Assembly: GCA_903829325.1 (NCBI GenBank)
Contig: CAIKPM010000013.1
Span: 1 to 42,558 of the forward strand
Direction: 5' to 3'
Length of the DNA: 42,558 nucleotides
Source: an uncultured bacterium
GTDB taxonomy: Bacteria > Vulcanimicrobiota > Vulcanimicrobiia > Vulcanimicrobiales > Vulcanimicrobiaceae
Shown piece after piece: positions 7,875 through 15,727 of the stretch; position 1 is the first letter of the stretch, and each line of letters begins with the position of its first letter. The notes under the pieces were generated by a model, which saw only the letters and a list, made by a program, of their open reading frames with translations, was not told where the DNA came from and made no database searches. The position numbers and the translations under genes were made by a program.

Positions 7875-8954
7875 CTAGCATGCCAAGAGCGCGTTGCTTG
7901 GCTTGTCGAGGGCTTGCTCAAAGACTTTCGGGTGGGTGAGATAGAAGCCGCGCATGGCTTCGAAAAGGAAGTGGTGTGGCTGAGGGTGAGCCAGCTGCGC
8001 GATGCCTTGTTGCGCTTCGTGGATAAATCTGGCAAGCCGTTCGAGGGCGTCGGCTTCCGAAGCGTAGCAAGCATAAAAATTGAGTTCGTCATGTTCTCGA
8101 TCTTCGGCTTGATCAAGGAAAGAATCGAGCAAGATGTGCAACCCGGCGATCGCCGGTAGGTAGGTCGCAAAGACGGCTTCGGCTTGCGCGGGCTGAAAAT
8201 CGGGCATTTCGGTCAGGGCAAGCAGGGCGAACACCGGTAGCGATGATCCGCACGCTGCGGCAAATTCGTACCAACGCAATTCGTCAAAGCGTGGATCACG
8301 TTCGGCATACCACGCCTGACAGCGCGCTTCACGCTGTCCTGCCGGGAGGTGTTTATAGCTCTGGAGATCCCGATACAGGGTTACGGCGTAACTGAGGTGC
8401 GGGCGGATGCTGTGGTAATGAGGTAGCGTCGCGAGGTTTGCGCGAACGCTGGCGACGAGTTCGGCTAAATATCCGCCATCGTCGCGGAAGGGGCCATCGC
8501 GATACGGCGCTCCGGGGCTGCGCTCGAGGTCGACCGCATCGAGCAAGGCATCGTGCAAACTGGGATAGGCTGTGCTGGATACTTCTGGCAAGCGATCACA
8601 CAACGTATCGAGATAATCGTAGATTGTTTCCAGGGCGGCGACGATGCGGAGGTGCCGGCTGGCTGCGGGGAGGGGCAAAAACGTGGCGAGCACGCAGCCG
8701 CCTTGAACGTGGTAGGCTTTTTCGTGAATGCTGCTGAGGGCGAGCTCGCGTAAGATGGGGTCGGGAATGCGCTCGGCGCGTTGTTCGATCCAACTCAGTT
8801 CGTCTAAGGCTTGCGGGATGATGCCGCTCAGGAAGCGAGCGAGCGAGCTACAATACGCGGGGCCGAGATTGAGCAGATAGCCGAGACGTTGCCGATGGAC
8901 GAGAATCGTTTTGAGGGTTGCGTGGAGGTCATGCGCGAGTGTGCGCGTGCTCAC
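7875..8954 (-). CDS. DUF2600 family, YtpB-like sesquarterpene (tetraprenyl-beta-curcumene) synthase homologue
   Basis: YtpB of Bacillus cyclises a C35 prenyl diphosphate into tetraprenyl-beta-curcumene. This 359-residue protein has the family's two acidic motifs, YDYLDTLCDR (about residue 115) and FLDQAEDREHDELNFY (about residue 280), which are expected to coordinate magnesium and diphosphate. The helical pattern and length agree. The start is a GTG at 8954 overlapping the glcE stop (GTGA), so translation is coupled. The enclosing operon encodes two FAD oxidase subunits and an antiporter, not prenyltransferases, so the substrate in this organism is unclear. Outside Bacilli the family is little studied. 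Confidence 0.85.
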   Translation of the reverse strand: MSTRTLAHDLHATLKTILVHRQRLGYLLNLGPAYCSSLARFLSGIIPQALDELSWIEQRAERIPDPILRELALSSIHEKAYHVQGGCVLATFLPLPAASRHLRIVAALETIYDYLDTLCDRLPEVSSTAYPSLHDALLDAVDLERSPGAPYRDGPFRDDGGYLAELVASVRANLATLPHYHSIRPHLSYAVTLYRDLQSYKHLPAGQREARCQAWYAERDPRFDELRWYEFAAACGSSLPVFALLALTEMPDFQPAQAEAVFATYLPAIAGLHILLDSFLDQAEDREHDELNFYACYASEADALERLARFIHEAQQGIAQLAHPQPHHFLFEAMRGFYLTHPKVFEQALDKPSNALLAC

Positions 8955-10282
8955 AGCAGGCTGCGATCGATTGCATACAGCGAGCGCGGGTCGAAATGAC
9001 TGCGTAGGGTTGGCACCAGGCTCTCGGATGAACGCTCGCGATTGACGGCGATGGTAAAGCGGTCGTGAAAAGAAGCCGGTGCCCCGAGCAAGCTGGCGCG
9101 GGTTGCTTCGTGGGCGAGCTCGACGAAGATTTCGCGCGCTGCAATATCCAGCGCGCGCGGACCGAAGGCTTTGACGCGGGCGTAGACATCTCCATTGTGG
9201 AGATCGGTGATCGTTTCGGCTTTGAGATTGACCTCGCCCAGTTGGCGATGCACGGTGTTGCGCAGCGCGACGGCTTTGCTCGGCGGCCCCCAGAGTCGGA
9301 TGGTCGCGGTGTTATCGCCGTGGTTGTGGTGCAGTGGCACGGGGGCGTTGATGACGCCTTCGAGCAGCGCTTCGGCATCGCGATCGAAGAGACGCGTCTC
9401 GGATACGCCGATCGCCCCGAGGGCGGTGCGCAAATCTCTGGTGGCGCGCGCAATCGATGTTTCGGAGCCTTCGAAAGCGAGGAAAACCCGCCCATCTGGC
9501 CCTTCCCAGCCCGGAATTTCACGCATGAAGCCATCGATCAAGAGCGCCGCAGTCGGTTCGACCGGGAGCGCCTCGATGCTAGCGAGGACGCGACTACGGG
9601 TTCCTTCGGGCAAGGTCGCAACGATACAACGATGGGTTTCCGGCAAAGGCACGGTGCGCAGGTGGAGTGTGGCGTAGGCGCCGAGACAACCGTGCGCGCC
9701 GACCATCACCCGGCCGAGATTGTAGCCCGAGGCTTGGCGTTGTACGCGTCCGCCGGATTCCACCAGCGAGCCATCGGCGAGAACGAGCTGGGCCCCCAAG
9801 AGGGCGTCGCGCGTATAACCGAGGCTGCGGCGCCGCGGGCCAGCATAGCCACTGGCGAGCAAGCCGCCGATGGTGCCTTGTTGGGCATGGGGGCTATCGA
9901 GCATGAGCGTTTGGCCACGCATCGCGAGTTGTTCGCGCAGTTGGGCCAGCGGGATGCCTGCCTCGACGGTGACGGTAAAATCCATCGGGCGGAATTCGAG
10001 GACCCTATTAAGCCCATCGAGAGCAATCGCAATCGTCGGTTGACCGTGGAGCTGCGGAGCAACGGGGAGAGGATGGTTGCTCAGGCGCGTGCCCCCACCG
10101 ACAAAAAAGAATGGAAAGCCGGCATGATTGGCGCGGCGCACGATCTCGACCAGCGCGGCCAGGCTGTTCGGCCGTAAGGTTCGGCCGCTGGGCGGAAAAG
10201 CGGGCCGCTGACTTTCTGGGGGACGTACCCAGCCCTTGGTCACCAGCTCTTCAAAGGGGTCGAGGGTGTCGTGAGCGATCAT
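8951..10282 (-). CDS. glcE: FAD-binding oxidase, glycolate oxidase GlcE-like
   Basis: This is a PCMH-type FAD-binding protein of the glycolate/D-lactate oxidase group, 443 residues. The FAD-binding N-terminal domain is visible as GFPFFFVGGGTRLS and, further on, DSPHAQQGTIGGLLASGYAGPRRRSLG (FAD pyrophosphate loop). GlcE is the smaller FAD subunit that works with GlcD and the iron-sulfur subunit GlcF to oxidise glycolate to glyoxylate. This copy is longer than typical GlcE (about 350). Its ATG overlaps the glcD stop (ATGA) and its stop overlaps the DUF2600 start. No glcF follows, so its partner for electron transfer is missing or elsewhere. Confidence 0.82.
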   Translation of the reverse strand: MIAHDTLDPFEELVTKGWVRPPESQRPAFPPSGRTLRPNSLAALVEIVRRANHAGFPFFFVGGGTRLSNHPLPVAPQLHGQPTIAIALDGLNRVLEFRPMDFTVTVEAGIPLAQLREQLAMRGQTLMLDSPHAQQGTIGGLLASGYAGPRRRSLGYTRDALLGAQLVLADGSLVESGGRVQRQASGYNLGRVMVGAHGCLGAYATLHLRTVPLPETHRCIVATLPEGTRSRVLASIEALPVEPTAALLIDGFMREIPGWEGPDGRVFLAFEGSETSIARATRDLRTALGAIGVSETRLFDRDAEALLEGVINAPVPLHHNHGDNTATIRLWGPPSKAVALRNTVHRQLGEVNLKAETITDLHNGDVYARVKAFGPRALDIAAREIFVELAHEATRASLLGAPASFHDRFTIAVNRERSSESLVPTLRSHFDPRSLYAIDRSLL

Positions 10283-11700
10283 GCGTGCTCGAGTTCGCGG
10301 GGTGGAAGCAATTTTTCGGGATTGAAGCGTTGCTGAGGGTCGAGGGCATGGTGGAGGCGATGTAACGCCGCACGATCAGTCGCATCGCGCTGCTGATACA
10401 CGATCTCGCGCTTGGTGAATCCGATGCCGTATTCGCCCGCGCCACCGCCGAGGGTCAACATGGCCTCGAGCATTTCGTTGCTTGCGCTTTCGACCGCGGC
10501 GTTTTCGTCGATATCGGTGCGGTCGTAGAGCAGAATTGGATGAAGCCCGCCGTCACCAAGATGGCCGACGGTCGAACAACGGAGGCGATGCTGTTTGGCG
10601 ATCGCCGCTATTGCGCGGACCGCTTGAACGAGGCGCGAACGCGGCACGGCGAGATCGCATACCATGAGATCGGGGCTGATCCGTGAGAGCGCTTTGCGCA
10701 CATCGTGGCGTCCTGACCACAGGCGCTGGGCTTCGGCCACGGTGTGGGTGCTGACCCAGCTGTCCGCAGCGTAGCGACGCACGAGGGCTTCGGCGCGGTC
10801 TTCGCTTTCGCGCGTATCTTCGAGTAAGCCGGCAAACTCGATCAGGAGCACCGCTTTGGCGTTGCGCGGGTAGGGGGAAGTGCTTGTTGCGGCGATCGCC
10901 ATCAGCGCGAGCTCATCGAGAAGCTCCAGGGCGACCACGGCAGTGCAGCGTTCCCGAATCGCGGTCGAAGCTTCGATTGCGCTCTCGAGGTCGGGGAAAG
11001 ATGCCACACCGATGCAGATCGATTCGGGCGCTTTCCGCAGGCGGACATCAAGGCAGGTGACGATACCGAGCGTGCCTTCGCTGCCGGCCAGGATGCTGCA
11101 GACATCGATACCACCGTCATCGAGGTTGCTCTGGCGAATATCGCCACTGGCGTCGACGTATTCGATCGCGAGCACTTGCTCGGCGGTCGCGCCGTAAGCG
11201 AAGGCGTGTGGGCCAGCGGCGTTGGTTGCAAAGTTTCCGCCAATGGTGCAAATCCGTTCACTCGCCGGGTCGGGGGCGAAGAAGAGACCGTAGGGAGCGG
11301 CGGCGTAGGTGAGGTCGAGGGTGACGACACCGGGTTGAACGCGGGCCCGGCGATGAGCCGGGTCGATTTCGAGGATATGATTCATCCGCACCGTCGAGAG
11401 GAGAATTCCTCCTGGTACGGCCACTGCACCGCCGGTCATGCCGGTAGCGGCACCGCGGGCGGTGATTGAACGTTCGAAGCTGGCAGCGATGCGTACGGTC
11501 ATTGCGACATCCGCGGCGGAGCGTGGCAAGACAACAACGACCGGCGGCGGAGCATCAACGAGGGCATCGCAAGCATACGCGAGGAGATCATCCGGGGTGT
11601 CCAGGATCGCTTCACGACCGAGCGCGGAGACAAGCCGTCGCCGCAATTCCATATCGGTATCTGCCAAATCAGCCATGAACCGATGAGGTACGAAATTCAC
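10279..11700 (-). CDS. glcD: FAD-linked oxidase, glycolate oxidase GlcD-like
   Basis: This is an FAD-dependent 2-hydroxyacid (probably glycolate or D-lactate) oxidase/dehydrogenase subunit, 473 residues. It has the PCMH FAD domain (ITARGAATGMTGGAVAVPGGI, then CTIGGNFATNAAGPHAFAYG) and the C-terminal FAD-oxidase domain with STVGHLGDGGLHPILLYD, whose histidines are typical of the active site. I place the start at GTG 11700 because GAGGA lies nine bases upstream. The open frame reaches 11853, but that extension overlaps the divergent PilZ gene. It is the first gene of the overlapping glcD-glcE-DUF2600-antiporter operon. Confidence 0.85.
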   Translation of the reverse strand: MNFVPHRFMADLADTDMELRRRLVSALGREAILDTPDDLLAYACDALVDAPPPVVVVLPRSAADVAMTVRIAASFERSITARGAATGMTGGAVAVPGGILLSTVRMNHILEIDPAHRRARVQPGVVTLDLTYAAAPYGLFFAPDPASERICTIGGNFATNAAGPHAFAYGATAEQVLAIEYVDASGDIRQSNLDDGGIDVCSILAGSEGTLGIVTCLDVRLRKAPESICIGVASFPDLESAIEASTAIRERCTAVVALELLDELALMAIAATSTSPYPRNAKAVLLIEFAGLLEDTRESEDRAEALVRRYAADSWVSTHTVAEAQRLWSGRHDVRKALSRISPDLMVCDLAVPRSRLVQAVRAIAAIAKQHRLRCSTVGHLGDGGLHPILLYDRTDIDENAAVESASNEMLEAMLTLGGGAGEYGIGFTKREIVYQQRDATDRAALHRLHHALDPQQRFNPEKLLPPRELEHA

Positions 11701-11772
11701 GCGAGTTTGTCCTCGAGTCGGCCTCTGCTTGATCAATAAGTTTTCGTGTAGTCGCCAGGGCGCAAGGTCGGG

Positions 11773-12291
11773 GTGGAGAATCCCGCCCTGATGAGCCAGG
11801 GTATGCCTCAGAGGCGTTCTGCGTATCGGATTGTAGTGGGTATCGAGGCTCACTATATTCCCGTATCCCCAACATCGACCGTTCCTCTGTCTCGCTTACG
11901 TTCTTCGGCGCCCTGGGTTCGTGGCAAAATTCACGATATTAGCGTGGGTGGCTTGCGTTTGACTGGTCCGATGGGTTTGAAATCAGACGAACACGTTGCG
12001 GTTTCTTTTGTCCCATCTTCACATTTTCTCAACGATATGCTGGTCACGCGAGAACACCATGTGTTTAGTCCGCTTGGGCTACGCAAACAGCGGATCGTGT
12101 ATCGTGAGGCCGATTTCCCCGAAATTGTGGTCAAGGGGCGTATTTGCCACTCTACGTACGACGCCGATCATAAGTATTTTCGCTACCATATTCAGTTTAT
12201 TCAGCTTGATAAACGCATCGAAGAAGAAATAGCTCGGTTTGTCAATCTGGCCCAACGACACGCCTTGCGGAAAAAAGCGGAGTCCGATTAG
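11773..12291 (+). CDS. PilZ-domain protein (cyclic di-GMP receptor)
   Basis: This 172-residue protein has the two-part cyclic-di-GMP binding signature of PilZ domains: an RRSAYR (RxxxR) near residue 15 and DISVGGLRL (D/NxSxxG) near residue 55. The rest is a six-stranded barrel-type sequence ending in a charged helix. It has no partner domain, so it probably acts by binding another protein, as YcgR-like or adaptor PilZ proteins do in controlling flagella or secretion. The start could be GTG 11773 (AAGG five bases before) or ATG 11791 or 11803. It is divergent from glcD and converges on the TPM gene. A diguanylate cyclase is 7 kb upstream. Confidence 0.88.
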   Translation: MENPALMSQGMPQRRSAYRIVVGIEAHYIPVSPTSTVPLSRLRSSAPWVRGKIHDISVGGLRLTGPMGLKSDEHVAVSFVPSSHFLNDMLVTREHHVFSPLGLRKQRIVYREADFPEIVVKGRICHSTYDADHKYFRYHIQFIQLDKRIEEEIARFVNLAQRHALRKKAESD

Positions 12292-12320
12292 GAGTCTGCG
12301 CGACTTCTCACCGGACTCCG
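12278..12320. terminator. Hairpin between convergent genes
   Basis: CGGAGTCCG at 12278-12286 pairs with CGGACTCCG at 12312-12320 across a 25-base loop, spanning the gap between the convergent PilZ and TPM genes. There is no strong T-run. It is a plausible bidirectional barrier. Confidence 0.4.
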
Positions 12321-12331
12321 AGGGTATTGCG

Positions 12332-13321
12332 CTACCAACCGCCGCCGTTGTCGCTACCGCCACCGCTATCTCCACCCCAATCTCCGAAGCTGGAGTCGTC
12401 GAGGTTGGCTTGACCGGCGTCGTTTTGGAAGCCGCTGGCATCGTAGTTTGAGGCGGTGTCGTTAAAATTGGCGGCGTTCGCATCGTAGGTTTGCGGCTGT
12501 TGGAGATACTCGTTGCCCTGGGGGCGATTGAACGCGTTGAACAGCTCATTGCCGAGAAACGCCCCGCCGAGACCACCGAGCATGCTGCTGAAGAAGCCAC
12601 CGCCACCGCCACCGCCGAAGCCGGGTGCGCCGTAGCCCGGGCCGGGGCCATAGCCTGGGCCTGGACCGTAGCCAGGGCCGCCGCCGGGTGTGTTAGGCGG
12701 ATAGTAGTTCGTGTTTGATGAGGCGCGGACAATCGCGCGGATGATGAAAATCAGGCCGAGTCCGATAACGATGACCCAGAACCAGTTGATTTGCGGTTCG
12801 GGGCGTTGCACTGCGTATGCCGGGTGGTAGGCCGGGGCGAAGGCGTGTTGGCGGCGGACTGTGAGGGCGCCGGCATGGCTTTGGTAGGTGTTGACTATGA
12901 GATTGACCCCGGTGGTGATCCCCCCGTCGAAATCGTTCGCCTTGAAGCTCGTACGGATCGCTGCACGGACACTCGCGATCAAGCTGGGGGGAAAAATTGC
13001 CCTCGCGGCTTCATCCGGAATAATTCCTAGAGATTTAGGCTGTTTGGAGACGAAGATCATGACGCCATTGACATTATGGCTAGCAAATTCGCGTCGGGCG
13101 AAGTTTTGGGGAGTGTCGCCGTTGGTGCTGGGGACGATGTCCACGACGACTTCTTTTCCGGTCTGTGTTTGGAGATGCTCGATCGTGGCGTTGAGGCTGG
13201 TCACCGTGCTGCTTGAAAGCAGGCCAGCGCTGTCAAAAATGTGGCTAGTGCTCGCAGCGGCGGGCAAGCTCAGGCCTGCACAGAGCGCGATTGTGGTCAG
13301 AATGCGAGGGACAATCTTCAT
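12332..13321 (-). CDS. TPM-domain (YgcG-type) secreted/membrane protein with glycine-rich tail
   Basis: The N-terminus MKIVPRILTTIALCAGLSLPAAAS is a signal peptide. Residues ~28-150 form a TPM domain (DSAGLLSSSTVTSLNATIEHLQTQTGKEVVVDIV, then the IIPDEAARAIFPPSLI block), a fold found in YgcG, Psb32 and related acid-phosphatase-like proteins. A transmembrane helix follows near 180-200 (WFWVIVIGLGLIFIIRAIV), then a Gly/Pro/Tyr-rich low-complexity tail ending in GGSDNGGGW, a common end in this family. The domain would face the periplasm. The ATG at 13321 is preceded by AAGAG. It is the last gene of the tsaE-tsaB-rimI-rsfS operon, 12 bases after the small ORF. Confidence 0.85.
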   Translation of the reverse strand: MKIVPRILTTIALCAGLSLPAAASTSHIFDSAGLLSSSTVTSLNATIEHLQTQTGKEVVVDIVPSTNGDTPQNFARREFASHNVNGVMIFVSKQPKSLGIIPDEAARAIFPPSLIASVRAAIRTSFKANDFDGGITTGVNLIVNTYQSHAGALTVRRQHAFAPAYHPAYAVQRPEPQINWFWVIVIGLGLIFIIRAIVRASSNTNYYPPNTPGGGPGYGPGPGYGPGPGYGAPGFGGGGGGGFFSSMLGGLGGAFLGNELFNAFNRPQGNEYLQQPQTYDANAANFNDTASNYDASGFQNDAGQANLDDSSFGDWGGDSGGGSDNGGGW

Positions 13322-13333
13322 CGATGACTCTTT

Positions 13334-13474
13334 CTATTGATGCGACGATTGGGTGACGAAGGCGAGGCCGATGATGCTGGCAATGAAGCTAGCGAGGAAG
13401 AGCCATACTCCCAGTTGCTTGAGGCGGTGGACCCGTCTGCGAGCTCGGCGGGTTGTCTGATTCAGCCGCCCCAT
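13334..13474 (-). CDS. 46-residue basic single-span membrane miniprotein
   Basis: This is a short ORF of 46 codons plus TAG. The N-terminal half is strongly basic (TTRRARRRVHRLKQ), followed by a hydrophobic helix (VWLFLASFIASIIGLAFV) and a short polar end. This gives a single membrane span, probably with the N-terminus in the cytoplasm by the positive-inside rule. The ATG at 13474 overlaps the last codons of rsfS and has GGAG six bases upstream, and the stop lies 12 bases before the TPM gene, so it sits tightly within the operon. The family is not recognised. Position, ribosome site and amphipathic/basic composition argue that it is real. Confidence 0.6.
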   Translation of the reverse strand: MGRLNQTTRRARRRVHRLKQLGVWLFLASFIASIIGLAFVTQSSHQ

Positions 13475-13830
13475 AACCGCTCCAGGTTATAGAAGGCTCG
13501 TTGCTCTGGGGTAAAGATATGCACGAGGATGCTGCCTAAGTCGAGTAAGATCCACGTGCCTTCCTCGTACCCTTCGACACGTGGGCTCGCTAAACCCGAG
13601 TCACGGACGCTCTCCGTGATCTGATCGGCGATCGCACGTGTTTGGATGTTGGATCGGCCGGTTGCGATAATGAAACAATCGGCTAAGATGGTGCGCTGGG
13701 CCACATGGAGTGTGCGGAGATCTTCCGCTTTTTTCTCGAGGGCAGCGTCACAAACGAGGGTGACCAGGCGACTGAGCATCACCCTGTCTGCGCTCTCCGG
13801 AAAAGCGGGCCCTGGTGCGGTTTGCGTCAT
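13462..13830 (-). CDS. rsfS: Ribosomal silencing factor RsfS
   Basis: RsfS binds ribosomal protein L14 on the large subunit and blocks joining with the small subunit under starvation. It has 122 residues with the family's core: AALEKKAEDLRTLHV, ILADCFIIATGRSNIQTRAIADQI and the C-terminal WILLDLGSILVHIFTPEQRAFYNLERLWG. The start ATG 13830 (or in-frame GTG 13833) follows the rimI stop by nine bases. The frame is open further up to 13923 but that part is rimI in another frame. Elsewhere rsfS often follows nadD. Here it follows tsaE-tsaB-rimI. Confidence 0.93.
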   Translation of the reverse strand: MTQTAPGPAFPESADRVMLSRLVTLVCDAALEKKAEDLRTLHVAQRTILADCFIIATGRSNIQTRAIADQITESVRDSGLASPRVEGYEEGTWILLDLGSILVHIFTPEQRAFYNLERLWGG

Positions 13831-13838
13831 CACCCGAC

Positions 13839-14381
13839 TCAAAAGACGAGCTGCTTCGAGAGCTGGTCGCGCAGGGCGGCAAGGCGGCTTCGATAGAGCG
13901 GGCCGCGCAAATCGCCGGCCCACATCACCAGCGCGTCCTCTTGGTTATCGGTGTAGTAGCCGCGCCTGGTTGCAACGGTGGTGAAGCCGTATTTTTGATA
14001 CAGGCGTTGTGCCGATTGGTTGCTGACCCGGACTTCAAGCGTCATCCAGGCGGCATTTCGTTCAATCGCTTGCTCGAGTAATGTGAGCAGGAGCGCTTCG
14101 CCAAAGCGACGTCGTTGCCAGTTAGGGTGCACTGCGATCGTGGTAATATGCGAGTCCTCCATAATAACCCAGATCCCGCCGAAGCCCACGATGATGTCGT
14201 CATGGCGTACGACAAAGTAATGCGCCAAGCGATTTTCCTCCAGCTCGTGGCGGAAGGCATTATCGGGCCAGCTTGATTGGAAAGCTGCATCCTCGATCTC
14301 TAAGACGCTCGCAACGTCATCGGGTTGCATGGGAGCAAGCAGAATGTGTGGCCGAAGCGCGGCGTCGCTGGTCACTGGCAT
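13839..14381 (-). CDS. rimI: Ribosomal-protein alanine/N-terminal acetyltransferase RimI
   Basis: This is a GNAT-family N-acetyltransferase, 180 residues. The acetyl-CoA pyrophosphate loop is seen as [22 protein letters not shown], preceded by the strand [11 protein letters not shown]. The C-terminal region has [37 protein letters not shown], the usual RimI ending with the substrate-binding tyrosines. It acetylates the N-terminus of ribosomal protein S18 or similar proteins. It overlaps the tsaB end by ten bases and precedes rsfS. The tsaE-tsaB-rimI arrangement is common in bacteria. Confidence 0.93.
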   Translation of the reverse strand: MPVTSDAALRPHILLAPMQPDDVASVLEIEDAAFQSSWPDNAFRHELEENRLAHYFVVRHDDIIVGFGGIWVIMEDSHITTIAVHPNWQRRRFGEALLLTLLEQAIERNAAWMTLEVRVSNQSAQRLYQKYGFTTVATRRGYYTDNQEDALVMWAGDLRGPLYRSRLAALRDQLSKQLVF

Positions 14382-14881
14382 AGTGCCTTGGCGGTGGTAG
14401 CCGGTGCTGCGCCATATTCCGCACGGACCGCATGCGCCGGCGGCCAGCTAGCAGCGTCGCCCAGGTGAAGCGCGGCGTAGCGCGCGATGCTCAGGGCGGG
14501 CAATTCGTAGTGGGTGCCGACGTTCTGTCCGCGGATGGCTGCCGCGAGCAGCGCACTGGCCGTTTCGGAGGGGAGCGTGGCTAACGCTTGAGTCGAATCG
14601 ACGCCGAGCAGGGGGCGATCGAGCGCCAGGGCGAGTGCCTTGGCGAACGAGAGCATAATCCGTAAGCCGGTAAAGCTGCCAGGGCCAACACCGACTGCCA
14701 GTGCGTCAATTTCAGGCAGGGTGGTGCAAAGTTCCTGACAGACGGCCTCGACGAGTGCGAGACCGTTTTCAAGGGCGTCGTTGCCACGGCCGGAGCGGGT
14801 GGCGCAGGTCGAGCCACGGAGGAGCGCAACCGAGCACGGGCTCAGGGCGCCGTCAAGCGCCAGGATGATCGGAGTGTTCAT
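14372..14881 (-). CDS. tsaB: tRNA t6A biosynthesis protein TsaB
   Basis: TsaB is the non-catalytic ASKHA-fold partner of TsaD in making threonylcarbamoyl-adenosine at position 37 of ANN-decoding tRNAs. Visible are the first ATPase strand [16 protein letters not shown] and the diagnostic [32 protein letters not shown]. At 169 residues it is shorter than most TsaB (about 220), lacking part of the second lobe, so it resembles the short TsaB-type forms. It overlaps tsaE by 29 bases and rimI by ten. tsaD and tsaC are not in the window. Confidence 0.93.
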   Translation of the reverse strand: MNTPIILALDGALSPCSVALLRGSTCATRSGRGNDALENGLALVEAVCQELCTTLPEIDALAVGVGPGSFTGLRIMLSFAKALALALDRPLLGVDSTQALATLPSETASALLAAAIRGQNVGTHYELPALSIARYAALHLGDAASWPPAHAVRAEYGAAPATTAKALCQ

Positions 14882-15299
14882 GCAGCGAGTAGCCTAGTTC
14901 GAGGTGACGCGGCTCATCGCCCGCGCCCTGGAGCTTGAGGTACACGGTATGAGCAGGCAGCAGTGTCGGTGCTTGCTCGGGCCATTCGACGAGGGTGACG
15001 CTGCTCGAGTCGAAGGCTTCGTGTAAACCGAGTTCAGGCAGATCGGCTTGGTTTTCGATGCGGTAGAGGTCTAAATGGTTGACGGGGATGCGGCCTTCGT
15101 AGCGTTGCCAGAGCAGAAAACTCGGGCTCGAGGCCACATCATCTCCGGTCAAGGCGGTGGTCAGGCTACGGATGAGGGTAGTTTTGCCGCTGCCGATGGG
15201 GCCGCTGAAGGCGATCACGTCGCCGCCGCGCAGACCGAGCGCAAGGCCTTGCGCGAAAAGCTGCGTGTCATGTAATGAAGTGAGCTGAACTCGTGGCAT
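14853..15299 (-). CDS. tsaE: tRNA t6A ATPase TsaE
   Basis: This is the P-loop ATPase that regenerates the TsaBD complex in t6A formation. The Walker A motif GPIGSGKTT is at residues 33-41, followed by the family's [23 protein letters not shown] and VTLVEWPEQ blocks. With the ATG at 15299 the protein is 148 residues, the normal length. The frame is open to 15650, but the extension is a low-complexity Ala/Ser/Gly/Thr shadow of the plus-strand gene. There is no strong ribosome site. It is the first gene of the tsaE-tsaB-rimI-rsfS operon. Confidence 0.94.
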   Translation of the reverse strand: MPRVQLTSLHDTQLFAQGLALGLRGGDVIAFSGPIGSGKTTLIRSLTTALTGDDVASSPSFLLWQRYEGRIPVNHLDLYRIENQADLPELGLHEAFDSSSVTLVEWPEQAPTLLPAHTVYLKLQGAGDEPRHLELGYSLHEHSDHPGA

Positions 15300-15669
15300 G
15301 GTAAGCGCAAGATACGCAGTGACCGAGCGCGAACCTTGGGCTTTCATGAAACGCGAAGAGATTGCTGCCGTGCAGAAACTCGAGCTTGAGGAAGTGGCTG
15401 AGGCTGAAATCGCCGAGATGCGCCGCGAAGCCCGTGCTGCCCGTGAGCGAATCGAGCTTGCCGCGGCGGCTCTCGCGGCGAAGCTTGGGCTTGCTCCGCC
15501 GGTGGTCGAGCCTGTGGTGCCGGTTTTGCCCGAGCCGGCTCCGGTGGTCGAGCTGCCTGTAGAACCGCCGGCCTTGCCCGAACCGGTGGTGGCAGAAGCG
15601 CATCGCGAAACGGCGAATTTTGCCGATATTGCTGCAAATATTGCCGGCAATGACTGGAAGGATCTGTAG
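15298..15669 (+). CDS. Acidic, proline/valine-rich protein with coiled coil
   Basis: The family is not recognised. The middle (from about MKREEIAAVQKLELEEVAEAEIAEMRREARAARERIEL, residues 17-55) is a charged Glu/Ala/Arg coiled coil. Then comes a 40-residue Pro/Val/Glu linker (PVVEPVVPVLPEPAPVV) and a short polar end NFADIAANIAGNDWKDL. There is no signal peptide. The start is uncertain: ATG 15298 overlaps the divergent tsaE start, while GTG 15319 or ATG 15346 are alternatives without a clear ribosome site. It lies 58 bases ahead of gyrA on the same strand. The opposite-strand frame is low-complexity and a less likely gene. Confidence 0.6.
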   Translation: MVSARYAVTEREPWAFMKREEIAAVQKLELEEVAEAEIAEMRREARAARERIELAAAALAAKLGLAPPVVEPVVPVLPEPAPVVELPVEPPALPEPVVAEAHRETANFADIAANIAGNDWKDL

Positions 15670-15680
15670 AGCTTTCCATC

Positions 15681-15699
15681 TGCCCTCGTTTCGAGGGCA
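15681..15699. terminator. Hairpin between small ORF and gyrA
   Basis: TGCCCTCG (15681-15688) and CGAGGGCA (15692-15699) form a perfect 8-bp stem with a TTT loop just upstream of gyrA. No T-run follows, so it may be a weak terminator or a leader hairpin for gyrA. Confidence 0.4.
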
Positions 15700-15727
15700 T
15701 CGGATGTTCCTGTCGTAAGAGTGCCGC

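Noticed and set aside
9065-10177. Long plus-strand open frame (370 codons) opposite glcE
   Set aside because: It is antisense to a strongly supported FAD oxidase, has no recognisable domain and reflects the codon use of the real gene.
15300-15650. Ala/Ser/Gly/Thr-rich extension of tsaE
   Set aside because: Low-complexity shadow of the plus-strand acidic protein. TsaE homology starts at 15299.
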